NCBI GenBank assembly: GCA_016790285.1
Contig: JAEUPJ010000028.1
Span: 50,054-114,053, forward strand
Length of the DNA stretch: 64,000 nt
Direction of reading: 5' to 3'
From: Roseateles sp.
GTDB taxonomy: Bacteria > Pseudomonadota > Gammaproteobacteria > Burkholderiales > Burkholderiaceae_C
The translations under genes were made by a program, and so were the position numbers. Positions 16,872 to 23,874 of the stretch are shown piece by piece; the stretch's first letter is position 1, and each line of letters opens with the position of its first letter. The notes under the pieces are model-generated. The model was not told the DNA's origin and did not search any database. It saw nothing but the letters and a program-made list of their open reading frames with translations.

Positions 16872-17828
16872 ATGACCGCCACCCCGCCGCCGCTGGCCAC
16901 GCAGCGCGCCTTGCGCTTCGAGCGCGAGCAGGCGCCGCGGTTGCGCGCGCTGGCCTACCGGATGCTCGGCTCGCGCGCCGAGGCGCAGGACATCGTGCAG
17001 GACGCCTGGCTTCGCTGGGCCGAGGTGGACGAGCGCACCATCGAGGAGCCCGCTGCCTTCCTCACGCGTCTCGTGACCAACCTGTGCCTGGACCGGCTGC
17101 GCTCGGCCGCGGTGCAGCGCGAGCAGTACGTGGGCGTGTGGCTGCCCGAGCCGGTGCTGCAAGGCGAGGACGCCTGGGGTTGGGTGCCGGGGCCGGAAAG
17201 CCAGGCGGAGTTCGCCCAGGACCTGTCCGTCGCCTTCCTGCTGGCCCTGCAGCGCCTCTCGCCGCTGGAGCGCGCGGCCTTCCTGCTGCATGACGTGTTC
17301 GACCTGGGCTATGCGGAAGTCGCGCGGCACCTGGACCGCAGCGAGGCCAGCTGCCGCCAGCTCATCAGCCGCGCGCGCAAACATGTGAAGGCCGGCCACG
17401 CGCGGCACGAGGTGGCGCGGGAGGAGGGCGAGCGGCTCGTGGCCGCCTTCATGCAGGCCGTGCGCAGCCGCGACGTCACCGCGCTCGCGCAGATGCTGGC
17501 GGACGACGCCGTGATGATGGCCGACGGCGGCGGCAAGGTCAGCGCCGTGCCCCGGCCGCTCGCGGGGGGCATGGCCGTGGCGCGTGCCTTCATCGGTTTT
17601 GCGGGCATGCCGGCCAGCCGCGGTTGGCGGCTGGTGCCGGCTGTCGTCAACGGCCTGCCGGGGCTGCTCATCGTGGACGACCTCGCCGGCGGCCGCCTCG
17701 TGCAGACGCTGGCCCTCTCGCCGGCGGCCGAGCCCGGGCGCGTGGCGGCGCTCTACATCCAGCGCAACCCCGACAAGCTCGCGGCGCTCGCCGCCCATGT
17801 CACAAACGTGGTGGCTGATCCGTCATGA
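16872..17828 (+). CDS. ECF41-type RNA polymerase sigma factor (SigJ-like) with SnoaL-like C-terminal domain
   Basis: This 318-residue sigma factor has region 2 (LAYRMLGSRAEAQDIVQDAW), region 4 (LSPLERAAFLLHDVFDLGYAEVA, then SEASCRQLISRAR) and a fused C-terminal domain. The three group-defining motifs of ECF41 are all visible: WLPEP in the linker near residues 90-95, DGGGK near 217 and NPDKL near 298. ECF41 proteins have no anti-sigma factor; the C-terminal domain regulates activity. They are usually encoded next to a carboxymuconolactone decarboxylase, oxidoreductase or epimerase gene, and here a carboxymuconolactone decarboxylase-family gene follows. A promoter of the ECF41 type lies in the last codons of this gene. 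The inducing signal is unknown. Confidence 0.93.
   Translation: MTATPPPLATQRALRFEREQAPRLRALAYRMLGSRAEAQDIVQDAWLRWAEVDERTIEEPAAFLTRLVTNLCLDRLRSAAVQREQYVGVWLPEPVLQGEDAWGWVPGPESQAEFAQDLSVAFLLALQRLSPLERAAFLLHDVFDLGYAEVARHLDRSEASCRQLISRARKHVKAGHARHEVAREEGERLVAAFMQAVRSRDVTALAQMLADDAVMMADGGGKVSAVPRPLAGGMAVARAFIGFAGMPASRGWRLVPAVVNGLPGLLIVDDLAGGRLVQTLALSPAAEPGRVAALYIQRNPDKLAALAAHVTNVVADPS
17798..17824 (+). promoter_or_regulatory. ECF41-type promoter for the carboxymuconolactone decarboxylase-family gene
   Basis: TGTCACA at 17798-17804, a 16-bp spacer, and CGTC at 17821-17824 match the target motif I recall for ECF41 sigma factors. The element overlaps the last codons of the sigma gene and lies 51 bp before the downstream ATG. 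Transcription would start at about 17830. Confidence 0.7.
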
Positions 17829-17833
17829 GGGCA

Positions 17834-17857
17834 GGGCGGCAATCACGCCGCCCTTTT
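17834..17857 (+). terminator. hairpin with T-tract between the sigma factor and decarboxylase-family genes
   Basis: GGGCGGC (17834-17840) pairs with GCCGCCC (17847-17853) across a 6-nt loop, followed by TTTT. It can end the sigma-factor transcript. If the ECF41 promoter fires, the same hairpin would sit at the extreme 5' end of the new mRNA. Confidence 0.6.
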
Positions 17858-17874
17858 CCTCACAGGACACCCCC

Positions 17875-18354
17875 ATGAGCACCGCGCAAGCCCGCCTCGA
17901 CTACAGCCGCCTGTCGGCCGACCTCTTCAAGAAATACCTCGACTTCAGCATGGCCTTCAAGATGGACGAAGGCCTGGCGTTGCTTGTGGACATCCGCGCC
18001 TCGCAGCTCAACGGCTGCGCCTTCTGCCTGGACATGCACGTCAAGCAGGCCCGCATCCACGGAGAGCGCGAGCTGCGCCTGCACCACGTGGCCATCTGGC
18101 GCGAGTCGACGCTGTTCACGCCGCGCGAGCGTGCCGCGCTCGCCTGGACAGAGGCGCTCACCCAGATCGGGCCGGACGGCATCTCGGACGCCGCCTACGC
18201 CCAGGCCCGCGAGGCGTTCGACGAAGCCGCGTTGTCGGAGCTGACCTTCCGTGTGGCGGCCATCAATGGATGGAACCGCCTGAACGTGGCGTTCCGCAAC
18301 GTGCCGGGTTCCAAGGACCGCCTGTTCGGCCTGGACAAGGCGGGGCTGAACTGA
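17875..18354 (+). CDS. carboxymuconolactone decarboxylase family protein (AhpD-like)
   Basis: The 159-residue protein carries the AhpD-type redox motif CAFCLDMH, a CxxC followed by His, in the helix after LVDIRASQLNG. LTPRERAALAWTEAL-like sequence (here LFTPRERAALAWTEALT) follows, then WNRLNVAFRNVPGS. Many members with this CxxCxxxH motif act as alkylhydroperoxidases rather than decarboxylases. It is the expected partner of the upstream ECF41 sigma factor, with a matching promoter 51 bp before the ATG. A role in oxidative or xenobiotic stress is inferred. The ATG at 17875 gives the usual start. Confidence 0.9.
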   Translation: MSTAQARLDYSRLSADLFKKYLDFSMAFKMDEGLALLVDIRASQLNGCAFCLDMHVKQARIHGERELRLHHVAIWRESTLFTPRERAALAWTEALTQIGPDGISDAAYAQAREAFDEAALSELTFRVAAINGWNRLNVAFRNVPGSKDRLFGLDKAGLN

Positions 18355-18360
18355 CCCGCC

Positions 18361-18735
18361 TCAGCGCAGCTCGCCGTCGATCCAGGCCCGCGCCTCGGGC
18401 AGGGTCGGGAAGACGCGGTAGGGCGCCTTGATGAAGCCGTGCCGCTGGAAGTCGGCGATGGCGGCGAGGATGTCGTCACGCTGCGCCACGGCCACGATGA
18501 GGATGCGCGGGTTCGTGAACAACGGCCCGATGTGCAGCGCCGCGATCTCTGTCGTGGACGCGGGTGTGGACTCGTAGGCCTGCACCTCGAGGTAGTTGGT
18601 CAGCGCGTAGCGGAGGTCGTCGAAGCGGCGGTCGCCGCTGATGAGCTCCAGCGATGCGCGCCGCTCGACGACGCTCACGTCGCCGAAGTAGTGCCGGTAG
18701 ACGCCGGCCCGTTCCCAGGTGATCTTGTATGGCAT
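18361..18735 (-). CDS. conserved protein of unknown function
   Basis: The protein has 124 residues and begins MPYKITWERAGVYRHYFGDV. I recognise it as a type of short conserved protein common in betaproteobacteria, with an alternating strand-helix pattern that resembles SpoIIAA/STAS-like folds (ALHIGPLFTNPRILIVAVA, and a C-terminal FPTLPEARAWID). No catalytic motif, signal peptide or membrane segment is visible. Translation from 18735 is preferred to an upstream extension to 18816, because the MPYKI start matches relatives I recall. It is convergent with the decarboxylase-family gene (6 bp apart) and divergent from the M28 peptidase. Confidence 0.7.
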   Translation of the reverse strand: MPYKITWERAGVYRHYFGDVSVVERRASLELISGDRRFDDLRYALTNYLEVQAYESTPASTTEIAALHIGPLFTNPRILIVAVAQRDDILAAIADFQRHGFIKAPYRVFPTLPEARAWIDGELR

Positions 18736-18886
18736 GGCCGCCGCCGTGAGAGGCTGCTGGACGCCGCGGATGATAGGAAGGACGCGTTGGCGCGCGCGTT
18801 GTGCCGGCGCTGCCATGGGGCGCGCGCGGGCCGTGCGTGATTTCCTTGGCGCTTAGGATGGGATCCCTTTTCAGCCCACCCATGCC

Positions 18887-20128
18887 ATGGCCCTCAAGAC
18901 CTCGTTTGCCATCCTGGCCCTGGCATGCGCTGCCGCCGCGGGCGCTCAGGAGGCGCCTGCCGCCGACCCCGTCGCGCGCCTGGTCAACCAGCTGGAGCTG
19001 GACCGCTACAAGGCCACCATCCAGGGGCTGACCCGCTTCGGCGACCGGCGCCAGGGCACGGCGCGCAACCGCGCGGCCCTGGACTGGATCGAGGCCCAGC
19101 TCAAGAGCTACGGCTGCACGAACACCGAGCGGGTGCAGTACGAATTCACCGAGCCCGCGCGGCGCGGCCCCGTGCAACTGCAGCCGCTGCGCGCGGCAGG
19201 CCCGGCCGCGCAGGGCGGCGGCACGCTCTTCGGCCGGCGCGCGCCCATCGGCGTGAACACCGACCCCATGGCCCAGCCCGACGAGCGGCTGCGCGCGCTC
19301 AATGCCGAGGCCACACCGCTGGGTACCGGGCCACGCGAGAGCCTGTACTGCACCAAGGTCGGCAGCACCCACCCCGACGAGATGTACATCGTCTCCGCCC
19401 ACATGGACGGCATCGGCTTCGGCGAGGCCGCCAACGACGACGGCTCCGGCACGGCGCTGGTGATGGAGCTCGCGCGCATCTTTCATCAGCCGGGCGTGAC
19501 CACGGAGCGTTCCATCCGGTTCATCCTCTGGAACAACGAGGAGACGGGCCTCAACGGTGCCTACGCCTACGTGGCGCAGCGCAAGGAGTTGCAGGGCGTC
19601 GAGTCGCCCAAGGGCTCGGGCCGCTACCCCGAGCCACGGTGGCTGGGCATGATCCAGCACGACATGCTGCTGTTCGACCACGGCATGCCGGTGCCCAAGC
19701 TCGACGCCGCCGGCAAGCCGGTGCTCGACGCGCGCGGCCAGCCGGTCTACGTGGCGCCCAGGGAGCAGCGCGCGGAGGCGGACGTGAACATCGAGTTCCA
19801 GGTCAATTCGAAGTTCGCCGACGGATCGGCGCGCCTGGCGTGGGCCCTGCGCGCCGCCAATGAGAAGTACGCCACCGACTACCCCGCGGCCGTGGGCAAC
19901 CGCATGACGAACACCGACTCCACGCCCTTCATGGACCTGGTGCCCGCCATCTCGGTGCGCGAGAACGAGCGCGGCATGCAGATCGGCGCCGGCTGGAACC
20001 CGCATTGGCATCAGCCCACCGATCTGTTCGCCAGCTACTCCGACAAGGACTTCCTGCTCGGGCTCAACGCCGCGCAGACCACGCTGGCGGCCGTCGCGCA
20101 ATTGGCGGGCGTAATGCTCAAACCCTGA
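18887..20128 (+). CDS. exported M28 family zinc aminopeptidase
   Basis: The protein has 413 residues with a signal peptide (MALKTSFAILALACAAAAGAQ). The M28 metal-binding and catalytic residues are present in order: His in SAHMDG, Asp in ANDDGSGTA, the Glu pair in NNEETGLNG, a later Asp in TNTDSTPFMD and His in HWHQPTD. It should release N-terminal amino acids or act on peptides in the periplasm or outside the cell. A central insert (residues about 240-300) lengthens the fold. The start ATG at 18887 fits the signal peptide. A 7-bp hairpin with a UUCG loop and short T-run lies about 180 bp downstream. Confidence 0.92.
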   Translation: MALKTSFAILALACAAAAGAQEAPAADPVARLVNQLELDRYKATIQGLTRFGDRRQGTARNRAALDWIEAQLKSYGCTNTERVQYEFTEPARRGPVQLQPLRAAGPAAQGGGTLFGRRAPIGVNTDPMAQPDERLRALNAEATPLGTGPRESLYCTKVGSTHPDEMYIVSAHMDGIGFGEAANDDGSGTALVMELARIFHQPGVTTERSIRFILWNNEETGLNGAYAYVAQRKELQGVESPKGSGRYPEPRWLGMIQHDMLLFDHGMPVPKLDAAGKPVLDARGQPVYVAPREQRAEADVNIEFQVNSKFADGSARLAWALRAANEKYATDYPAAVGNRMTNTDSTPFMDLVPAISVRENERGMQIGAGWNPHWHQPTDLFASYSDKDFLLGLNAAQTTLAAVAQLAGVMLKP

Positions 20129-20397
20129 CCCCATCGCCCGCATTCGCGGGGATGTGCAAATGTTGCAGACGGATACAGTTGCGGCCATAGCGCGGCATGC
20201 AAACGCATTCATGCGCTGACACAAGATGTCGCGGGGCCAGGCCGGCTCCAGCGTGCACGCAGGGGGGAGCATGGGTCGTGGCGACATCGGAACGCGCGGC
20301 CTGAGGACGTCCACTTCGGTGGACGCGTTTTGACCCCGATGCCGTGCTGACCCAACCGTTGCGAGGTGCCCCTGCGGGCGCCTGGCTACGCCGCTGC
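20129..20397 (+). other. intergenic leader before the TPP/citrate-synthase/P450 operon
   Basis: This stretch separates the M28 peptidase from the four-gene operon. Its first part is AT-richer than its surroundings. I see no convincing -35/-10 pair and no coding frame that I trust. The open frame that continues upstream of 20398 could add up to 18 residues to the TPP enzyme. The only clear structure is the UUCG hairpin at 20308-20331. Confidence 0.5.
20308..20331 (+). terminator. UUCG-loop hairpin with short T-run
   Basis: CGTCCAC (20308-20314) pairs with GTGGACG (20319-20325) around a TTCG tetraloop, and TTTT follows at 20328-20331. It could terminate the M28 peptidase transcript or act as an attenuator in the leader of the next operon. 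Confidence 0.45.
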
Positions 20398-22266
20398 ATG
20401 GCGTCTTTCGCTGCCTGCAACGTGGAATCAAATACTGCACTCGCCCCTTTCTACAACGGGGCTGACGACATCTCGCGCGAACCCACCGTGCGTGACGCTG
20501 CTGATCTGCTGGTCGACGCACTTGCCGCGCTCGGCGTGGAGTACGTCTTCGGCGTGCCCGGTGGTGCCATCGAGCCGCTGTACAACGCCCTGGCGCGCAG
20601 CGCCCGGCGCGGCGGCCCGCAGGCCGTGGTGGCCCGCAACGAGCAGGGCGCGGCCTACATGGCCGACGGCTACGCCCGCGAGACGGGGCGCCTGGGCGTC
20701 TGCATCGCGACCTCCGGCCCCGGTGCCACCAACCTCATCACGGGCGTGGCCTGCGCGTACGACAACAACGTGCCCATGCTCGTCATCACGGGCCAGCCGC
20801 CCATCAAAAACTTCGGCAAGGGCGCGCTGCAGGAGTCCAGCTGCACGGGCATCAACACGATGGCGATGTTCCGCCCCTGCACGCGCTACAACTCGCTGGT
20901 CTCGCATGCCGAGCAGCTGCCCACCAAGCTGTTCAATGCATTGATGCAGGCGCAGCGTGCACCCAGCGGCCCGGCCCACCTCTCCATCCCCGTGGACATC
21001 CTGCGCCAGCCGCTGCCGGCCGACCAGGACCTGCCCGACTTCGCCGGCCTGCTGCGCCGCTCGCCCGCGCTCGTGGACCTGCCCGCCGTTCGCCAGCTCG
21101 CGCGTCTGCTCTTCTCGGCACGCCAGCCGGTCTGGCTGATCGGCGACGGCTGCTCTGAAGCCGCAGCCGACCTCATGCAGCTCGTGCAGCGCACCGACGG
21201 CACCTTCATCACCACGCCGGACGGCAAGGGCTTCGTGAACCCGCGCCACCCGCGTTTCCGCGGCGTGTTCGGCTTCGGCGGCCATGCCTGCGCGGCGGAG
21301 CTGCTGCAGGGCGAGCCTGACCTCGTCATCGCGCTGGGTACGGGCTTCGGCGAGTTCAACAGCGGTGGCTGGTCCAGCGCGCTGCTCAACAGCCGGCTCG
21401 TGCACGTGGACGACAGCGACGAGAACCTCATGCGCTCGCCCATGGCGCGGCTGCATGTGCGCGGCCACATCAAGTCGGTGTGTGAGCAACTGGTGGCGCT
21501 GCTGGCACCGTCCAATGGCGGTGCCGATGCCGCCGTGCTGCCCTTCCTGCACCCGCAGATGGCCCGCCACAGCTACGAGGCCATGGTGGACAGCCCCAAG
21601 GCGCTCTACCGCGAAGGCGGCCCCGTCAAGCCGCAGCGGCTCGTGGCGACGCTGGGCGAACGCTGCCCGCCGCAGACCCGCTTCGTGGCCGACGCCGGCA
21701 ACAGCGCCGCCTGGGCCGTGCACTACCTGGCTCCCAACGACCAGCGTGCCGGCCGCATGCCGGGCGGCGCCTACCTGCCCGCCGGCAAGGAGCGGCGTTC
21801 GCGCAACTCCAGCTGGCTGCGCGTCACCATGGACTTCGCCCCCATGGGCTGGGCCATCGGCTCGGCCGTGGGCATTGCCATGGCCAACCGCCGCTGCCCG
21901 GTCGTGTGCATGACGGGCGACGGCAGCTACCTGATGAACGGCCAGGAGATCACCGTCGCCGCCGAGCTGGGCCTGCCGGTGCTGTACGTCGTGCTCAATG
22001 ACGGCGCGCTGGGCATGGTCAAGCATGGCCAGCGCCTGGCGGGTGCCGAGCCCATCGGTTTTCAGCTGCCCAAGGTGGACTTCGCCGCCATGGCCGAGTC
22101 CATGGGCATCCCGGGCATCGTCGTGCGCACGGCCGAGGAGCTCGACGCGATCGACTTCCCCGCGTTGCTGTCCCGCGGCGGCCCGACGCTGCTGGACGTG
22201 CGCATCGACGGCGAGGAAGTGCCGCCGATGAACCTGCGCATGAAGACGCTGGGCACGGCGCGATGA
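20398..22266 (+). CDS. acetolactate-synthase-like thiamine-diphosphate enzyme
   Basis: From 20398 the protein has 622 residues. It shows the three-domain fold of ALS/pyruvate oxidase-type enzymes. The cofactor-activating Glu is in ARNEQGAAYMADGYAR near residue 81, followed by TSGPGATN. The TPP motif runs from GDGSYLMNGQE near 506 to LNDGALGMVKHGQ. It therefore looks catalytically complete and would decarboxylate a 2-oxo acid and transfer the acyl unit. It lacks an adjacent small regulatory subunit, and its neighbours are two citrate-synthase-like genes and a P450. That argues for a dedicated pathway rather than branched-chain amino acid synthesis. The start is uncertain: 20344 or 20398. The stop overlaps the next gene by 4 bp. 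Confidence 0.85.
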   Translation: MASFAACNVESNTALAPFYNGADDISREPTVRDAADLLVDALAALGVEYVFGVPGGAIEPLYNALARSARRGGPQAVVARNEQGAAYMADGYARETGRLGVCIATSGPGATNLITGVACAYDNNVPMLVITGQPPIKNFGKGALQESSCTGINTMAMFRPCTRYNSLVSHAEQLPTKLFNALMQAQRAPSGPAHLSIPVDILRQPLPADQDLPDFAGLLRRSPALVDLPAVRQLARLLFSARQPVWLIGDGCSEAAADLMQLVQRTDGTFITTPDGKGFVNPRHPRFRGVFGFGGHACAAELLQGEPDLVIALGTGFGEFNSGGWSSALLNSRLVHVDDSDENLMRSPMARLHVRGHIKSVCEQLVALLAPSNGGADAAVLPFLHPQMARHSYEAMVDSPKALYREGGPVKPQRLVATLGERCPPQTRFVADAGNSAAWAVHYLAPNDQRAGRMPGGAYLPAGKERRSRNSSWLRVTMDFAPMGWAIGSAVGIAMANRRCPVVCMTGDGSYLMNGQEITVAAELGLPVLYVVLNDGALGMVKHGQRLAGAEPIGFQLPKVDFAAMAESMGIPGIVVRTAEELDAIDFPALLSRGGPTLLDVRIDGEEVPPMNLRMKTLGTAR

Positions 22267-23066
22267 GCGACGCCGCGCTTCGAGAGCGCGTGCACACGCG
22301 CATCTGGCACGAGTCGCCCGAGCCGGACAACGATTTCGCAGCCGCCACCGTGCTGTGCCATGGCTATGACGTCTACGGCGACATGCTCGGGCAGGCGCGC
22401 TGGGTGGAGATGCTCTTCCTGCTGCTGCGCGGCGAGGCGCCATCGGCGCGCCAGGCTGCGCTGCTGGAGGCCCTGGCGCTCGCGCTGGCCAACCCCGGCC
22501 CGCGCGACGCCGCCGTGCATGCGGCGATGTGCGCCGGCGTGGGCGGCTCGACCGCGGCGTCGGCCCTGATCGCCGCGCTGTCGGTGGGTGCCGGGCGCAG
22601 CGGTGGCGCACGCGACGTGTGGGCCGCGATGCAGGCCTTCGAGGCCTGTGGCCGCAGCCCGTCGGCCTGGGAGCGTGCGCTGGCCGCGGCGCCCGCGGAG
22701 CCGGCCGGCATCTGGCCCGCCGCCGAGCACCCGCCGGGCTTCGAGGCGCACGCCGCGCGCAGCAGCGGCATCGTGCGGCGCACGCTGGCGGTGCTGGCGC
22801 CCTTGAGCGACGGCCACTGCCTGCCTTGGCTGCACGCCAGCCGCGAGCCCCTGGAGCAAGCGGCCAGGCGGGGCCTGGCCATGACGGGCGTGGCGGCGGC
22901 GGCGCTGGTCGACCTGGGCTTCAGCCCCGCGCAGGGCGAGATGCTGCATCTGCTGCTGCGCCTGCCGGGTGCTGCGGCGCATGCACTGGAGCAGGCGGCG
23001 CAAGGGCACAAGCAGTTCCCGTTCTTTGCGCTGAACCTGCAGGACGACCCGGGGGTGCCGGCATGA
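22263..23066 (+). CDS. citrate-synthase / citryl-CoA-lyase-like protein, first of a pair
   Basis: This 267-residue protein has the small citrate-synthase fold. WVEMLFLLLRGEAPS is the usual early helix. The core helices NPGPRDAAVHAAMCAGVGGS and GAGRSGGARDV follow, then a C-terminal RLPGAAAHALEQ. In citrate synthases the core loop reads H-G-G-A with a catalytic His; here the position is Ser in RSGGA. The later R...H...E pattern is kept. I see no equivalent of the catalytic Asp. It is translationally coupled to both neighbours (ATGA overlaps). A heteromer with the next gene product is an attractive inference. The reaction is unknown. Confidence 0.78.
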   Translation: MSDAALRERVHTRIWHESPEPDNDFAAATVLCHGYDVYGDMLGQARWVEMLFLLLRGEAPSARQAALLEALALALANPGPRDAAVHAAMCAGVGGSTAASALIAALSVGAGRSGGARDVWAAMQAFEACGRSPSAWERALAAAPAEPAGIWPAAEHPPGFEAHAARSSGIVRRTLAVLAPLSDGHCLPWLHASREPLEQAARRGLAMTGVAAAALVDLGFSPAQGEMLHLLLRLPGAAAHALEQAAQGHKQFPFFALNLQDDPGVPA

Positions 23067-23869
23067 AGGGCCCTCAAGCCTGGCTGGACCAGCTGGATGG
23101 CATGTCGACCCGCATGGGCCAGGCCTTCGTGGGCACGCGCGCCGTGTTCCGCGGTCAGGACCTGCATGCCGAGCTGCGCCACATGGACTGGATGGCGCTG
23201 TACGTGCTGGGCATCACCGGCCGTCACCATGACGACGCGCAGGTGCGCCTGCTGCACGCACTCTGGGTCTGCACCAGCTACCCCGACGCCCGCATCTGGA
23301 ACAACCGCACGGCCGCGCTCGCCGGCTCGGCGCGCAGCACGCCCGCGCTGGGCATTGCCGCCGCGCTGGCCATGTCCGAGGCGACGATCTACGGCGGCCA
23401 TCCCTACGTCAGCAGCATCGGCTTCTTCATCCGCGCCCGCGCGCATGAAGAGGGCGGTGGCGAGCTGCCCGCCTTTGTCGAGGCCGAGCTGGCGCGGGGG
23501 CGCATCTATGGCTACGGCCGGCCCATCGCCTGCATCGACGAGCGACTGCCCTGGGTGCTGGGCATCGCCCGCGAGCTCGCGCTCGACGGCGGGCCCCACC
23601 TGCGCATCGCGCTCGCGGTCGAGGCGCTGCTCGTCGCGCGCAGCCCCAAGCTGCGCATGAACTACGCGGCGCTGATGTCGGCCCTGTGCGCCGACCTCGG
23701 CTTCTCGGTCGACGAGATGCACCACTTCCAGGTGCCGGTCTTCATGGCCGGCATGTCTCCCTGCTTCATCGAGGCTGCGCAACGCCCGTCTGGCGCCGTG
23801 TTCCCGATGACCTGCGCCCACATCGCCTACGAAGGCCCGGCACCCCGCCGCTGGCCGACCCAACGCTGA
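23063..23869 (+). CDS. citrate-synthase / citryl-CoA-lyase-like protein, second of a pair
   Basis: The 268-residue protein is a diverged paralogue of the gene before it. AGSARSTPALGIAAALAMSEATIYGGHPY corresponds to the core helices and loop; the residue run is split here as AGSARSTPALGIAAALAM and SEATIYGGHPY. The C-terminal region that should read R-x-x-G-...-H-...-E instead gives FMAGMSPCFIEA, so the conserved Arg and His are gone. The catalytic Asp segment is replaced by PKLRMNYAAL. It has a distinct C-terminal tail ending EGPAPRRWPTQR. It overlaps the first CS-like gene by 4 bp, and the P450 starts 5 bp after it. It may be a non-catalytic partner subunit or have a new activity. Confidence 0.75.
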   Translation: MKGPQAWLDQLDGMSTRMGQAFVGTRAVFRGQDLHAELRHMDWMALYVLGITGRHHDDAQVRLLHALWVCTSYPDARIWNNRTAALAGSARSTPALGIAAALAMSEATIYGGHPYVSSIGFFIRARAHEEGGGELPAFVEAELARGRIYGYGRPIACIDERLPWVLGIARELALDGGPHLRIALAVEALLVARSPKLRMNYAALMSALCADLGFSVDEMHHFQVPVFMAGMSPCFIEAAQRPSGAVFPMTCAHIAYEGPAPRRWPTQR

Positions 23870-23874
23870 ACATC

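Noticed and set aside
16332-17798. A 488-codon minus-strand open frame across the thioesterase and sigma factor
   Set aside because: It is antisense to two motif-supported genes and has low-complexity composition.
18476-20521. A 681-codon minus-strand open frame across the M28 peptidase
   Set aside because: The plus-strand peptidase has all metal ligands and a signal peptide; the opposite frame has none.
20398-22266. Assignment as the biosynthetic acetolactate synthase large subunit ilvB
   Set aside because: No ilvN small subunit or ilvC follows; it is locked in an operon with citrate-synthase-like genes and a P450.
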